The notes beneath the pieces are model-generated. The model was not told the origin of the DNA. It worked only from the letters and a program-made list of their open reading frames with translations, and did not search any database. The translations under genes were made by a program, and so were the position numbers. From Sanderia malayensis (Eukaryota; Cnidaria; Scyphozoa; Semaeostomeae; Pelagiidae), in assembly GCA_013076295.1 (NCBI GenBank), contig RQOL01000523.1:1-64000 (forward strand): DNA of 64,000 nt, in the 5' to 3' direction. Below are positions 41,001 to 54,466 of this stretch, piece by piece (within the stretch, counting starts at the first letter, position 1; each line of letters starts with the position of its first letter).

Positions 41001-44000
41001 TTTTCTTAATTTAGTTTCAGCGTGTGTGTAAGGCTAATATTTATGTGAGTTGGTTTATCAATTAAGGATTATTAGAGACTCCACGATAACATAACTCGTC
41101 CCACTCTAAACTGGTTTGATGATCCATCTTGGTTTAGTTTTTAAAGGTTGGTAAAGATTTATGTATTATTTTATTGTAAAGTTATTTAATACCGCCATAG
41201 ACGGCCAGTCAATCGATTTATATAAATTGAGTAAAATTTAGTGAATGAGACGTAGTTTAGGATAGGCTGTAACAATAAAATTTAGAATTTATTTTTGTTA
41301 GGTTTTATATTTTAATAATTACCGCTTGTTTTATATTTCCATTTTCTACAAACTCGGGATCAGTATCGATGTCAGTATCAACGAAATCTGTCTCTACGAC
41401 ATGCCGAGGCAAGACACCTTCAGGTAGTCCCATACTTGAATTGAGGATTCCCTCTGTGTCGTAGTCCTCAGTCTCAACCTGATGAACAACCATCTATCAT
41501 TACACTGCATTTCAATTCCTTTCTGTCTAGTAGGGGTTGAGAAAAAGACGCGTACAGCTCGGTATACTGTTACTCCAGGGTTGCTTTACAAGCCCGAAAA
41601 AAGAGAGCAATGACGCAAATCCAGATTCGCTGGGCCGTAGACTCAGTAGATTATCAGCTCGGTGGACTATTAGATAGGGGACTATCAGCTCGGAGGACTA
41701 TCACTTCAGTGAACTATGATGAATTATGAGAAGATGAGAAGAATTATGATGCAACAAAGATCAAAAAGAGAAAATAGACTTCTATGTGCATCAAAATTTC
41801 GGGCTCGGTGGACCATATGTTGGCAAGATTATCACTTGGGTGCTCTGAGAAGTTTAACAGAGAAGAAGCAATTGTCTTCAGCCGTAACTAAGAGATTCTG
41901 TGACATTATATTAAAACTCGTGCGGATAATGTTCCCAAATGGATGGTTTACAATCATAGCTATAATTGCAGCAGAAAACTTGAGCAACCACAAAGGGCTA
42001 CTGCAATATATTGTAGCATATCCACGCGTTCATTAGAATATCATAGTAATCGAAATTCACTTGCAAAGTAGATAATTATTCAGAAATACTATTCATTCCT
42101 CGTTATTGCTTTAGTCCATGCAACAGTACCGTCTTGTCATAGACCCATCACTAAACAACACGTAATGTGTTTCATATTAAGTGACGTACTTCTGTCGATG
42201 TAATGGATGAATGGCAATCTATAATGTCCAACAGTTTGGAACAGTTATTCCTGTACTCATTCAAAGTATCGATATCTTACTAGCCATGGTAGTGTACAGA
42301 AGGCCCAATCGAGGTACTCTTTATATAGTGGATGCTATTTCATCGGCATATTAGTTTGAATTGCAAATAAAGTTCGAACCTACAAGTTCACTTCACAAGG
42401 GTCGCTCCCCAAGGGAATAAACAGTTTCGTATCAGTGTCTATTCTATTCAGAATTATTCCGAGTTGACTGCATGTAAACATGGCATTAGCCAGGGCCTAT
42501 CTTAGTGTGGTTATTCCCACATTTTGTGGTCTTGAAAATCCAAAATGTGCTCTTGGAATTAAAACGTGTGGATGGGGTTTCGTATCATGACCATCTTTTT
42601 AATATGAATACGTTTTTCTGTTGATAGAGTTTTCTAACTTTATAACATATCAGTGGAAAACATTCATGAGCCTCAGAAGGTGTGATTTTGAAAAATTTCC
42701 ATAATTATGCCAGCATTGAATGGTATTGTAAATATGTAAAACTGGTGATAGGGTGCAATAGCTAATGACACACAGCAAGCGTCTGTTCTAGACTACCTTA
42801 AAAGTAAAAGACATGCACTCACCCCTTGCTCGTCGGCTGCCATGAGTTCAGACATCAATGAAGACTCGTTGAATTCGTTAGTGTCGATGGGCCTAGATGT
42901 CGGACTGGACACGACGCTCTTTGCGTCCATTCCGGGAGTTGGTGACGTCACAGCTGATCTCGAACCCTGTGAAGATGGCGTAACAGAGCCCCTAGCAGAA
43001 GCAAAAATGAGGATCAGAAACAGCACAGGGCATAGGAAATAAGCATCAAAGTGCATGCCACAAATAAGATGCTGCAAATGGATAAAATCTGCACAATTCG
43101 AGGTCGAAGAACAGACAATTCTGCAATTAACTTAAAACCAAGTAATAGGTTCGTGCATAGAGATGTCTGTTGCGAAAACGTCCGTGTGTAACTGCATTCT
43201 CCTTGCTTTCTTTGAAGGTTTGAAACAATTATACACAAACGTAAGTAGCGTCCAAAGAAAGTGAGAACATCTCAAGGCGAACACGCGTACCCACCTTGCA
43301 TAAGGATTCTTTTTGTATGGTCCTAAAGGCGATCCATAAAGTGAATTCCTTTTGGAAGGAGACATGCATTCGGCTTCTTCATCCATTCGCTTTTGATTCT
43401 AAAAACGGAAAAATCGATGATCACATTACCATTATCAAATCAACAAAAATGCCTTAACAAATGCCATTTATTTGCCTGCACCCACGGTGCCCTTAATCTA
43501 CTTGCATATGTTACATCATAAAGACCTGACATGGGTAGAACAGCACTTGATTAGCGTCTTACCAGAACTGTCGCACGAAGCAAGAAGAGCTTGTTTTAAT
43601 AAGATTCTTAAAGATTTAATAAAATTCTCCAAAATCGACTTAGCTGTGTTTCACTACAGCCGACCAATTCAGTGCATTACATTACACCACACCAATACAG
43701 TTGATATTGCTACGCAATGGGCACAGTCATAGCAACTATCACACAATCATACTAAAGCATAGTAGAGCTGATTGCAGCTATTATAATGGAAAGAAGGCAG
43801 GGATAATATTACCTCAATTGCAGCTCTCAGGTCGTCGTTTGTGTCGTGTAGTTTTCGATTTGCCTCACTGAAATGCAAACAGTTCTTACTTCAATATAAT
43901 TGCACATGATGATCTTTCAAAGACTCCACGACTGGACGATTGAGAGGCAGTCAAGCAAAGTATATAAAAAGTTAAATCTGAATGCAAATAAACCCCACAC

Positions 44001-47000
44001 AACTTTCTGGTTTCATTTGGCTCAATTCACCAGGCTAAACACCTGATAAATTGAGTTTCTTGAAGGGCAAATTCATAACGCAATACGTTTACCCTCCGGT
44101 ACTAACGTGGTCTTTACAGGAATGTTTTTCTGCTGACCCTTCCCGAGGCGCAGCAAGGAACGTAGAAGGAAGAAGCCAGTGCTTGCAATAGAGTAACAAT
44201 AAATATATGTTTGAGTGCATATAACCAATGAAATCTCCCAAAAAGGGAGGAGCCACAGTTCTCTCGCTCCCTCCTTTGGCCGCGTTCATTCGTTCCCTTG
44301 AAGATTCCCTATAATGGGATATCATTTTGTGTGAATGAAAAAAATGAATGACTTACTGTAGTAACTGTAGTTGTCTTGTTAAGCTTTCTTGTTCGTGAAC
44401 ACATCGGAGAACAGTTTGCCTTTCTCTGTTAATAGAAAAATTAGATAAATCATTCCAGAAAACTGGAAAGCAAAATTATTATCAAAAATAAATAAAACAC
44501 AGTTCCATTACATCATATCTAGAACACGTGTGACACCCGTGTTCCAAGTGTGAATTGTAGCATTTAGAATTTCAATATGTTGAACATGTGTATTTAAAAT
44601 CGAATCTCGATAAGTCGACTGCAGTTAAACTCGAGTCTTTTCTCCATGCTTTTTACACTTCTTGACATTCAATTTCTTTAGTTTTACTTCATTGTAGCAA
44701 CTCAAAATAGCTCAAAACAAACTTCTGTTTCCTCTCGAATTTTGATTTATAGCTATTCATAACAGAAAAAGTAAATGATAGTTATTCGTACTTTGACAGT
44801 CTCTCTCCTTGTTCATCGTATTCGCTTTTTAGATTGGCAATCTCAGTTCTGTACAATGCGAGTTGAGTCTGACTTTCTCGAAGCGTACTCCGCAATGATT
44901 CGTTCTCCTGCGTTAAAAGTGCAATCAAACTCAATGCATGTCTAATTCAACGATAGAATGCATTTATGTTTGTCTAACTCCACTTCTACCTGACCCAATG
45001 TGTGTCTAATTCACTTTAGACTATAGGCTAGCTCATGCATATAATCCATTCGCATGCCCTGTTCGTGTGCTAACATCTTATCCAACTGAGATAGAAAGCC
45101 AAGAGGGTAACGAGCAAAAAGTCAGAAGTGTAAATGTCGTATAAATTTACTTGCACATACCAAGTCCCTCTCCTTTATTTCTTCGGCTGTTTCATTTTCC
45201 TTAGCTGGTTGATTGGCGAGATTTTGCTCCAACTAGAAGAAGATGTTAGAGAATGAGCCAAAAATCATACAACGTTGCATGGATATACCAATGCTTGTTA
45301 TAATAAAAATGGCAAGTAATGAGAAAGAATTAGTCAGCCTCCTAACCAAGAGATGTGAAAGGGAAGGCAGGCGGTGTTTCCGGCCCAAAAAAGAGCATTA
45401 CCTTTTCTTTAATGGCAGTTATCTCGTGGTTTTTCTCTTCGATTTTCAGCTGAGCATCTTGAATAGCCTTCTCCGCTTTTCTTTTCTCCTGCAAAACAAC
45501 AGCAGAGATAACAATGAAAAACCACCCACGAATATTCATAAACAACAGAGATAGCACAGAATCGATAACCTTGTGGATCAAAATATCAAAACACTTGGAT
45601 TAATGGAAAACATTGAATGCAAATATTTAAGCATAGTCATGTATACCTCTTCTCTGACTTTATTTTCCAGCATGAGGATTTGCTGTTCCATTTCTTCTTC
45701 AAGGTTGCGTGCATTTTCAGAATTCTTCTCTGTTGCTCTATACTCGAAAAAGAAAAATGCATTCAGAAAGGCAAAACTGTTGACAGCAGTAGAAATTCGG
45801 GCCACTCAAGCATAAAACCTCTCAATATTTATTTTCATTTCTCAATATTTAAATTTCATTCATTATCACAAAAAACAACTGAATCAAAGACTTGATTAAG
45901 AGAATCAACAAATGGTGTTAACCACCGAGCACAAAGCAATCAAATTCCATTGATTCAAACCATCAAAGCAATTTTTTTAACCATCAAAGCAATCGCTTGA
46001 GGGAAATAGCTGTGAAATAACATACATTAACCGACCAGTTGACCGGTCAGCAAACTTGACCAGTTGGCATAACCGACTAATTGACCAGTTAGTATAACCG
46101 ACCAGTTGCCCGGTTAGCATATAGCATACCTTCGCAGTGCCGCATCTAGTCTTTCATTTTCGTTGTTTTTCTGCGATATGGCATCGGCTGTCGAAGCTAC
46201 GAAGTTTTCCAATGCCTGCAATAATCTCTGGTTTCCAGTTTGTGATATTGCATCGTATATGTCCTCCAAATACTCCTGCCTGAAATCATCAAGAAACAAC
46301 ATATCAATTACAAGTATTAACTGTGTAGCTACAAACTCATCTCGCTGCTAGTAGGATACATAAAAACAGGCATGGCATTTGTGCTGTGTTCTACATGATA
46401 ATAGTCGTTATCACGACAATGAACAGAGTTGATGTCATGATGTCTGAGTCACTGTGCTCATCGAGACATGGTTAACATTGTGGCTACATGTGATCGCAAA
46501 ACGATCAAAACAATCGTAATCATAATCACAGTCATCATCATAATCATCATTAACAAAACCAACAAGAACAGATAGATTTAAATAGCTAAAATTTTAACAT
46601 AATTTTATTGTTATCCAACGTAACCAACGTTTATCTCCGTCATGGTCCAAACCCTTTTTGGAACTCGCTTTAGATTGCAGCTTTGTACTTTAGAAAAAGA
46701 ATTATGACAATTCTTTAACACTGAACACATGATCATAGACTAATCATCATAACCTAATGCAATTGATCCAATTAATAACACGATCGCCAACGGCAAAAAT
46801 TCTATAAGAGCATTGAATTGAAAGACCTGGATGGAAGATGGAAGTGATTCAAAAGGGATAGATATGGGGGCGTTCACCGCTGTTAAAACCTCATGACGTT
46901 GCATGGGAGGAAATTGAAAAGCAATAAGATATGGAATTGAATGATTATTGTTGAATGATTGAATGATGTTGTTACAATAAAACAAAGAAATGTATATTGA

Positions 47001-50000
47001 ACAAAAGATCATGACTCAATTGGCCTATTTCGTTGTTATCACGAAATAACAAAAAAAATAAAGATCGCAATTTGATGGTTGCACGCAAGGGATGTGAAGC
47101 TGTTTTGATGGATTTTCTGGGAAAAAATCTGCGTCTCAACAAAGCATCTTTCCTGAATCGCCATATCCCCAAGGTATTAAGGTAAAAAAGCAAATGCATG
47201 AGGGTGACGACGGGGTGAGACAGGACGGAGACATACGAGATAAACAAGTCCTAGGGTGATCCCAAAATGCTTGCTAAAAACAGCATACACATCGCAAAAT
47301 CGAGGACGATTTGCTTCAATGAAACAGTTCGAAGACGGGACCAATTATAATGGATAAGACTAAAATTAAATATAATCAATTTGTATGTCTGGTTTGATTC
47401 CAAAACATGGGTCATTTTGAATAGATACATCAGTGTGTGTGTGTGGGTTTAAACATTAAATCTGCCGTCTTCGGAGTTGTGTATGTGCATTCGCATTACA
47501 TCATAACATACACATTTCACTGCCACTGAGACCTTTCAACGACTGGCCAAAAAAGGACAGTCGGTCGTAGCGGGTCTGCATAGCAAAATGCATGCCCACA
47601 CATGATATCCAGGTTGCGAAATCAGTCAAAATACTGATGTCTTTGCCAACGTGAATAATATTGTTTCCTGTATTACATTTTTGTGGAAATGCTTCATGTT
47701 CGTGATAATTTGATTGAAATAATTGTTCATTACTTTAAAATTCTGTAAACACGAAAAATCTTGCCTTAATCGCTCACGTGGAGAAAATCGAATCAAAAGA
47801 CTTCTTTGTCATGCATAACAGCTCGGGTCGCCGGATTTATTTCATTTTTATGAAATTCGAGCAAAATTGTCATGAAAAATTAAAGAATCTTTAAATATTA
47901 AAATGCCGTGGACTTAGAGAGCTAACAGAAATATTAAATGCAGGAATAGAACATAAGAAACCTGAAAATTTCAAGTCATACCCTGGGAGACCGGTGGCTA
48001 GGCCTATTGACAATTTCCCTGCCAACTTCGAATTTGTTTCTTTGGATGCTTGCTCTGACTCAGTACTTGAATTCTCCCAGTCTTCATCGTTTAAATTCCA
48101 AGTTGGAACTTCTGAATCATGCTCCAAAGATAAACCAAACAGTTTTCTGGACTCCATTTTAGCGGAGTAGGGACAGTTTCTTGATACTTTGTCACAGTTG
48201 TCATGAAAATACTGCTCTTCGTAGAATGAAAGTTCTGCCCCACAACCGGGTGGTGATAAAATTCCTTCGTCTTCATCGTGCATCATCTTTTGAATCAATT
48301 ATACTATATACTATTCACCAAATATTTCCGAAATAAATACTCCCAAGGAGTATGAAAACATCAATAGAAAACGTAAACAACTTGCTCTCCGGGGATGGCA
48401 ACGAGCCGGTCAACTTGTATCTTGAACTGAGTGAGTCGAGCTGAAAGGTCCCATTATGCCCATGTACTTTTCTTTCTCTAATTAGCTTGACAAATGACAG
48501 CTTGATGATGACAACAACACCTTTTATAACAACCACGTTGGGCAACACAAAATTCCACGCAACCATTGGCCAATCGGTACATTGGCGGTAATATTCAAAA
48601 ATGGGTATGAAATTTTTTCAAAACAGCTGACCAATACATTGAATCAAACCCAGTTTAACGGACTTTTTTGGCTGCTGCCTCTTCAAAAATGAAATGAATG
48701 GCTTTAGAAATTTTCTGCTTTATGACACGCGCCAAGGATAAGACATAATAAACGCAAAATAAACGAAATGCACAATATTTACTAGCCAAACAATGCACGA
48801 TGAAAACTTCATCCGTGTCAAATGGAAAAAATAATCTGTATATTATTGAGAAAGCTTAGCAATTATTACTAGCATTTCTCCAGGTCTTGAATTCTCCAAA
48901 ATGGCGGAAATTTAAGAATGAAACATCATGGGACACACACATGGAAACATTGTCATGAGATTGAAAAATATCAGCTGATATGCTTCATTATGTCACAAGT
49001 ATGTCGAGAGCCAACTCAGCCCCCAAAAATTAGTAAAAAAATTCACTGGTTCCTTTGAAACAACCCTTCCAAGGCTCTGGCCCTGATCACTAGCTACTGG
49101 TATTACTTCCCCGTCATTGTTTTTGTTATTGGTCCAAAGTACAAATATGTCCATAGCTATAGAAATAATCAATCATTGTGATTTTGATGGTAATGCCATA
49201 AATCACAAAAGACCAAGTTCGTTTTGAAAAACCCATTGAAAATTGTGTCATTGCGCAACTGTTTTCGGAAAAAATCTTTAGATTTATGAAATTCCCAATA
49301 TACACGTTTTTATTTTATGATAAAGTACACGTTTTTGTATAAGAACACTTGGCTCCAGTTTCAGCCTGACGTTTCTTATTTTTCCGTATATATTTTCAGC
49401 CTAAGGTGTTTCTTATTCTGTTTCTTATTTTTGTACACAGATAGCAGCATAGATTACATAAAAAAACTGATATCGATGGTATTTAGATAATTCTATTTAT
49501 TGAACTAATTCTATTGCAGTAAGTTTGTTTAATGGCTGTTTAGCACTTTCTATTGTTCTATTCTTACAATAGTTTGTTATTTTCAATTGTTGCTGATATT
49601 TTATTTCTTGATTTTTGTTGAATCTCAGCCTGCCTTGTTTCTTATGTTGTTCTTATTTTTTAGCCTAATCTCAGCCTGGTGTTTCGTATAAAGGTTGTTC
49701 TTATAAAAAAAACGTGTAGGAATTAAGAAAGTTATGCTCAGTTCTTCAAAAAGTAAGAAAGTTCAGGGCTGGATCTTTGCAACCAAAAGAAGTTGAAGAA
49801 TTTAGTTATTCGAAATTGCAGGTCTCTAGTTTGTCATATTAATATCACGTTGTGTATATATTGTGAGATAAGCTGTTGTCTTGCTTCTAAGTTCTTCGCA
49901 GATGACATTGAGGGTTTTTTGGAGAAATATAGCACATTTTTGCATTTCATCTTCTTCACCATACATATGCACATGTTTGGTAACATAAAACTTCCCAATT

Positions 50001-52318
50001 TTACGTTAAGAAAGTGTTAACAAGTTTTCGTGTTGAAATTAGGAAATAGCAAAGAACGTTTGAAGGTCGGCTGAAACAAAACTTTGTTATAAAAAAAGAC
50101 CTGTAACTATAGCCAACCTGCTATACCAAAACACAAGGCATTGTGACTCATCATTTACTATCGTCGCGTTGGGACACTGGCAAATATCAAGACAACGCAA
50201 CAACAACAAAAACCACGAGAGGGAATTATTAGCAAAGACTTCGGAGAAAATGCTATATCCTCTGCTATATGAATATATTCCTATTGAAACGCCGGATAAG
50301 CTGAGAATAAATTTCCATGGAGAATATACTGTGATGTTTTGAAAAGTTCGCTGTCCCTTGTTCTTGCCTTCGGAGTTCGCGCTATAATGAGGTGTTATGA
50401 TGAAATGTGACGTCACAATACTAGCTGCCAAAGGCGAAAGGAAAAAGTCATGGTATTGAGGGATAATTTCATGTGACAATAGGCATGATTAATGGCGCAC
50501 CTGTTGCCTTTCCATGAATAGACGATGCAAAGAGATGAACGACAGACAATCACAAACACGGCTTGAGAAATTTCCGCTAAATATACATACCTGTCATATT
50601 TGACAATGTTTTCATTATGAGTCTAACCGTATTTATTCAAGGTTCGTAATAGGAAAGTCAAAGGAAAAGCATTTGAACAGGTACTGACACGTTGTGATTA
50701 AGAATGAATGATAAGACAATTTATTCTGCAGGATTCCTTTGAGCACAGCAAAAGCAATTGTAAACAATTCGCAATGCACACTTTTTCATAAAAAAAAGCT
50801 CTTGAGTTTTGCCGAAACTGAGCAAATTTCAATGCTATCCTCCAACCTCCATTGTTGGTTGGCAATATTGAGCCTAGGTGTTCTCATGACATTATTCTTA
50901 TAAAAGTATGTATTTTGCAACTTCGGAAAATTCGGGTTTTGTTTCGGTTGGCTTTTGATGTGAAAAAGCTGTTTGAAAGTTGTAGCTACTTTCTGCTGTA
51001 ATCTGCAAATACTTTGTGGATATAATTTCACAAGTTAAGTACAAATACAGGTTGAAAGTCTGTGTTGTTTTAATTTTAATGATTTAAAATCGTTTTGTTG
51101 GAATGATATAAGTATACCCATCATTTTGATATGAGAAGGTCTTCTTATTTTTATCTACAACTTATTGGAAGCTACATTTCTTAATGGCGTACAGTTGAAT
51201 ATATTTATTTTCAAGTTTCAAGTTGATGTACTTGGCGTGATTAGCCAAAATTCACCCCGGGTGTTTTTCCACGCGAGTGACCAACTTGCCACGCAATTCC
51301 ATCTCGTCATACTATCAAAAGGCATTAACAATTGCCGAAATTAGTTTGGCAATTTCATGTGGTAGCTTTATTGTCCAAACCTGTAGCATACGTAATGCCA
51401 TTTGCGATTATAATAACAGTCGTAAAAAGACAATTGGTATCAGATTGGTATTAAATTAGCACATCACAATGCAGTAATGATTGAAACTCCCAACATTAAA
51501 TCCAGTGTAATTAGTTTCAATTAAAAAGCAATTAAGGCAAAACCGGCTGTAAATTATTACGTACACACCGGAATGAAGACAAAAAATGAAAAACGTTCAC
51601 AACAGGATCTTAATAAAACGACAGATGCCATATAGTACACTTTTGGATCATTTTCCATGATTGGCCATTTCAGGGTTCAATTGTACTTTTAATATTGAGA
51701 AGATAACACATTTTATTGTATTCCGTGGGAAGAAAAGTATAGAATAGCAATTGCAATAGCAAGTATAGGCAGTTAATGATAGGAAAGATATGGGCCTAGT
51801 ACATTTGAAAGAAAATAACAGCAAACTTACCCATTAAGTAACTTTGCCCTCTTTTTCATGTCAATATTGAGGCCCTTTCCTCTGTCGAATGTCAATCTTT
51901 TAGGTCGTGGTCTTCTGCTTTCAATTTTTGATGAGTCCCCGTTCGTATAATCAGCCATGGACGACGGAGCCAGGCTGTTGGAAGAATTATCGCCAGCCTC
52001 CTCTCCAGTTTCTGTACCATCTTCTTTGTGGTGGTCGAGCTGCGGAGCGAGCTCTTTGAACGCGTTGAAGTTCTCAGTGAAATCTCCAATAGAGATCTTA
52101 CCGTCATCGTCTTTGTCAAGAGTTGCAAAGATCTCCTTCACTTCATCAGGACCCAAATCTAAAACGGCGGCGAGTTCATTGCGATCGATGTAACCACTCG
52201 CGTCCAAATCGCAATGATCAAACAACGCTCTTGCCGCTCCACCGTGAACATCATGTTTCTCATCAAGTTCTTTCAGTGACATATCACCACAACCTCCACC
52301 ACAATCACGGTATTTCAT
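32085..52318 (-). CDS. RASEF: RASEF-type EF-hand, coiled-coil and Rab GTPase protein
   Basis: Large atypical Rab. Coding exons: 52318-51831, 46279-46130, 45737-45647, 45488-45402, 45232-45161, 44907-44792, 44425-44357, 43867-43813, 43398-43295, 42991-42823, 41478-41323, 40616-40522, 40320-40266, 39704-39672, 39369-39284, 38646-38544, 37921-37031, 36516-36445, 36184-36002, 35619-35484, 35247-35166, 34852-34738, 34060-33941, 33498-33422, 32181-32085. The 3702 nt stay in frame, giving 1233 aa. EF-hand 1 loop is [12 protein letters not shown] and loop 2 is [12 protein letters not shown]. The coiled coil includes [18 protein letters not shown], which I recall as nearly identical in human RASEF. 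A Ser/Arg-rich and a Cys-rich linker follow. The GTPase has [42 protein letters not shown] and ETSSRS, and ends GCCK for prenylation. It is longer than human RASEF (about 740 aa), mostly from the linker exons. Confidence 0.96.
32447..33041. mobile_element. TIR DNA transposon with SANT/Myb-like ORF fragment
   Basis: A 595-bp element in the last RASEF intron. Both ends carry a perfect 45-bp terminal inverted repeat that starts GGGCCTGTTTATATGAGCCC, and TA flanks each end (32445-32446 and 33042-33043), which fits a TA target duplication. The TIR itself holds a short palindrome (agcccgctaagcgggct). Subterminal GGCGAGATC words also recur inside. No transposase is seen. PIF/Harbinger-like or another TA-targeting superfamily is possible. 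Confidence 0.75.
32565..32777 (-). pseudogene. Myb/SANT-like DNA-binding domain fragment within the transposon
   Basis: An open frame of 70 codons lies wholly inside the TIR element. It starts [16 protein letters not shown], and its segment [18 protein letters not shown] looks like the first helices of the Myb/SANT-like domains carried by Harbinger-type transposons. It stops early and has no downstream exon I can see, so it is probably a remnant of the parent element. Confidence 0.45.
37031..37921 (-). other. RASEF Cys-rich linker exon
   Basis: A single 891-nt exon, phase 0-0, between the Ser/Arg-rich linker and the GTPase. It starts with an 18-nt direct repeat encoding [13 protein letters not shown]. 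It contains several CxxC knuckles in an acidic background: [53 protein letters not shown] and CCC. The spacing suggests metal binding. The human RASEF linker, as I recall it, has nothing similar. Confidence 0.7.
38181..38288. mobile_element. Small fold-back element (MITE-like)
   Basis: Inverted arms of about 27 bases with two mismatches (tgatttatcatgttgtgaac... and ...gttcacgacacgataaatca) enclose about 54 bases. It lies in a RASEF intron. No coding content and no clear target duplication. Confidence 0.6.
39472..39615. repeat. 38-bp minisatellite, about four copies
   Basis: The unit begins acattgcttcactatggatt and recurs at 39472, 39510, 39548 and 39586, an exact 38-base period, with a few substitutions per copy. 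The last copy is partial. It sits in the RASEF intron between the exons at 39704-39672 and 39369-39284. Confidence 0.85.
46020..46128. repeat. Degenerate CCAGTTGACCGGT repeats
   Basis: The words aaccgaccagttgaccggtc, ttgaccagttggcataaccg and accagttgcccggttagcat recur with a period of roughly 30 bases, ending against the donor of the RASEF exon at 46279-46130. Confidence 0.6.
46280..51830 (-). other. Large first intron of RASEF
   Basis: A 5.5-kb intron between the EF-hand exon and the first coiled-coil exon. It contains the alternative first exon at 47982-48286. Elsewhere it is AT-rich, and the stretch at about 49280-49700 repeats tttcttatt and cagcct words. No other gene is supported. Confidence 0.6.
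47982..48286 (-). CDS. RASEF: Probable alternative first exon of RASEF (isoform without EF-hands)
   Basis: An open stretch begins with ATG ATG at 48286 ([19 protein letters not shown]) and ends ATGLPG at a GTATGA donor. It is 305 nt, so it leaves in phase 2. The next RASEF exon at 46279 enters with one base, exactly as it does after the EF-hand exon, and the join restores Gly followed by [10 protein letters not shown]. The 101 codons are acidic and Ser-rich with no domain I recognise. A TATATAGTATAA sequence lies just upstream on the minus strand. This predicts a second promoter and a shorter protein without the calcium-binding hands. Codon content and phase support it; there is no transcript evidence. 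Confidence 0.65.
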
Positions 52319-54458
52319 TCACCAAATCAACTAACCATATTCGCCGGCAATATCATCTGCGTATACAACGACGCGTAGCTATATGATCCACGCGCAATTC
52401 CTATGAACGATTCCACTCAGCGCCTAGGCCTGCTTCGCAAATAATAATAACAGATAAAGTAGACTCCACCAGGTTTGGTTATCTCAATTCGCGCTACTAG
52501 TAAACATAACTACAATACGTCGCACTGGTATCCTATGCATAGGCCGTCGAAAACGCGAATATAAAAGTACCAACTTTCCCCAAACAAGTAATGACTGTAA
52601 TGTTGTTGTTCAACCTTCAACGTTCTGTGCTCCGAAAATAGATCTATTAAAGAATCAATTGCGTACAAAGCATAATAAAAAAAGTATTGCAATTCTACTC
52701 GTTTTCCCACTCAATCTGATTGTCTTCTCTTATATATTACAGCTGGTCTATTTTCGTTCGACTCAGCGAGCAGCCACGCGATTGGTCGCTTGCCAGTATT
52801 TCCCGTTTTCTCGTGAATGGCAAATAGAGAATATGGCAAACATATCGCGTCAAGGTCAGTGGACTCGAATAGGTTTCCAATGGCTGCCTGATTAACTCGT
52901 ACTAGTATTCTAGCAGGTACTAGACAATTTGTTTATTCCAATATGAAATGATGGATCGATTAGCGAGCACAGTGTAATTGCCTCTCTCCTTTCAACCTTC
53001 GCTCGCGCTAAATGTTCTGTTTACAGGCCCTTGAATGAATGCCTTGGCGTAGAAGCAGTGGCAGTACTGGATACAAGCAAAGAGGCCTGATAAGGCTGCA
53101 ATGCTCCTCAATTTGGAATATACACTGCAATATGAAGACAGCTTTATGACGTTATAAACAATTGCTTTCATGAAATAACAAAGGCGAAAATGCTAATACA
53201 ATCACAATGTACGGATGTTACCTGTTTGTGGAACGTGCTAGCAAAACTTGCTCTTTAATTATGGAATACTTCGCATTATATTCTGCATCAACGTAATGCG
53301 GTGGTTTGTGTCAAGCACACGTGCAGTCGTTGCTTAGGACGTGAACGAGGCTCATTAAATATCCGATGTTGCATCGGACATTGCAGAAAATTATGCCATT
53401 GGCAGCCTTCGCCGTCATCTCATTGCCATAGCTTTACCTACGAAAACCAAGAAAAATAAAAGAAAGAAAGACAAGAAATCTGTTGGAGATATGTTTTCGT
53501 ATCAATCGATGGCATCAATTTCCCGTCATCTAAAAGGCGTGGTTTGAAAAATAGTTTCTCTAAATATTAGTGTTCTTGGAAAAATACCTTAAATTAGGAT
53601 CTGAAAGATGACACAAACAAAGCAATGTGTGTGAGTCAACCATAAATGATCGTTGGTTTCTCCAAAACCCTCAATGTTCTATTTCTTTATGCTATATTAT
53701 TTATATCCGCTCTCAAGAGAATTCCGCCACTAAACGCCAAGCTACCTCAGTGGCCGAAGACAGTGCACAGTTTTAAAGTTACAGTGAAAAAAAGAGGAAA
53801 TCAAAACATGACGAAAGGTTAGTTTGGTGTTATCAGAACTCGTCTAAATTGCCATTAGTTGAAGTGTACACGCATGGATGAAGTTAGTGTCACAACAACG
53901 GGGCATACTCTACAAGAAACCCTACATCATGTCAGACCCAGTTTAAGGTCATAATTCTGCCTGGTCTAATTAAGTCACTTTTATTGAATTAGATGGTGCA
54001 AAAAATGTGACATCCAAGGCAAAGCTCGGGCCCAGTGCATAATATGGCATCACTGGAGATAGCGAAACATGATGATACAATGAAAAGGAGGCTATGTGCA
54101 ATTCTACATACGTGCAGGAATGCATTAACAAGGGAGATGTGACGTCCAGCATCTCATAATGAATCGAATTACTTTGAAAAATCCTATTCACGTCGAGGGG
54201 AGAGCAAATGGCTCTGGAGAAATTAAAATAGTTTTACGGAGTTCTTAATAGAATTTCATTTGAATGATCACTTTGTTTCCTGCGCAATCGGAGTTGCATA
54301 TGTAGATAGTGGACTTATCTAAAAAAGACGAGCATCAGTGGAGAGGAAAATTGCTAGGAAGAAATCTGAATAGCTTTGCCAGTTTCATGATTGAAAATTA
54401 AGTACAATGGTTGTATTGTTTACATACAATCAGATATCACTAATCGATGATCATCAAG
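52319..54458. other. Intergenic region 5' of RASEF
   Basis: About 2.1 kb with the RASEF promoter side at its left and the regulatory region of the small plus-strand gene at its right. No gene is seen. Short open frames here have no domain and no splice support. Confidence 0.5.
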
Positions 54459-54466
54459 TATATAAG
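54459..54466 (+). promoter_or_regulatory. TATA box of the small secreted-peptide gene
   Basis: TATATAAG on the plus strand. About 100 bases downstream is a strong donor (CTTTTCAG followed by GTATTTATG at 54567), and the matching acceptor TTTGTTTTACAG ends at 54808, two bases before the ATG. A start near 54490 would give a short non-coding first exon (about 54490-54566). Confidence 0.5.
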
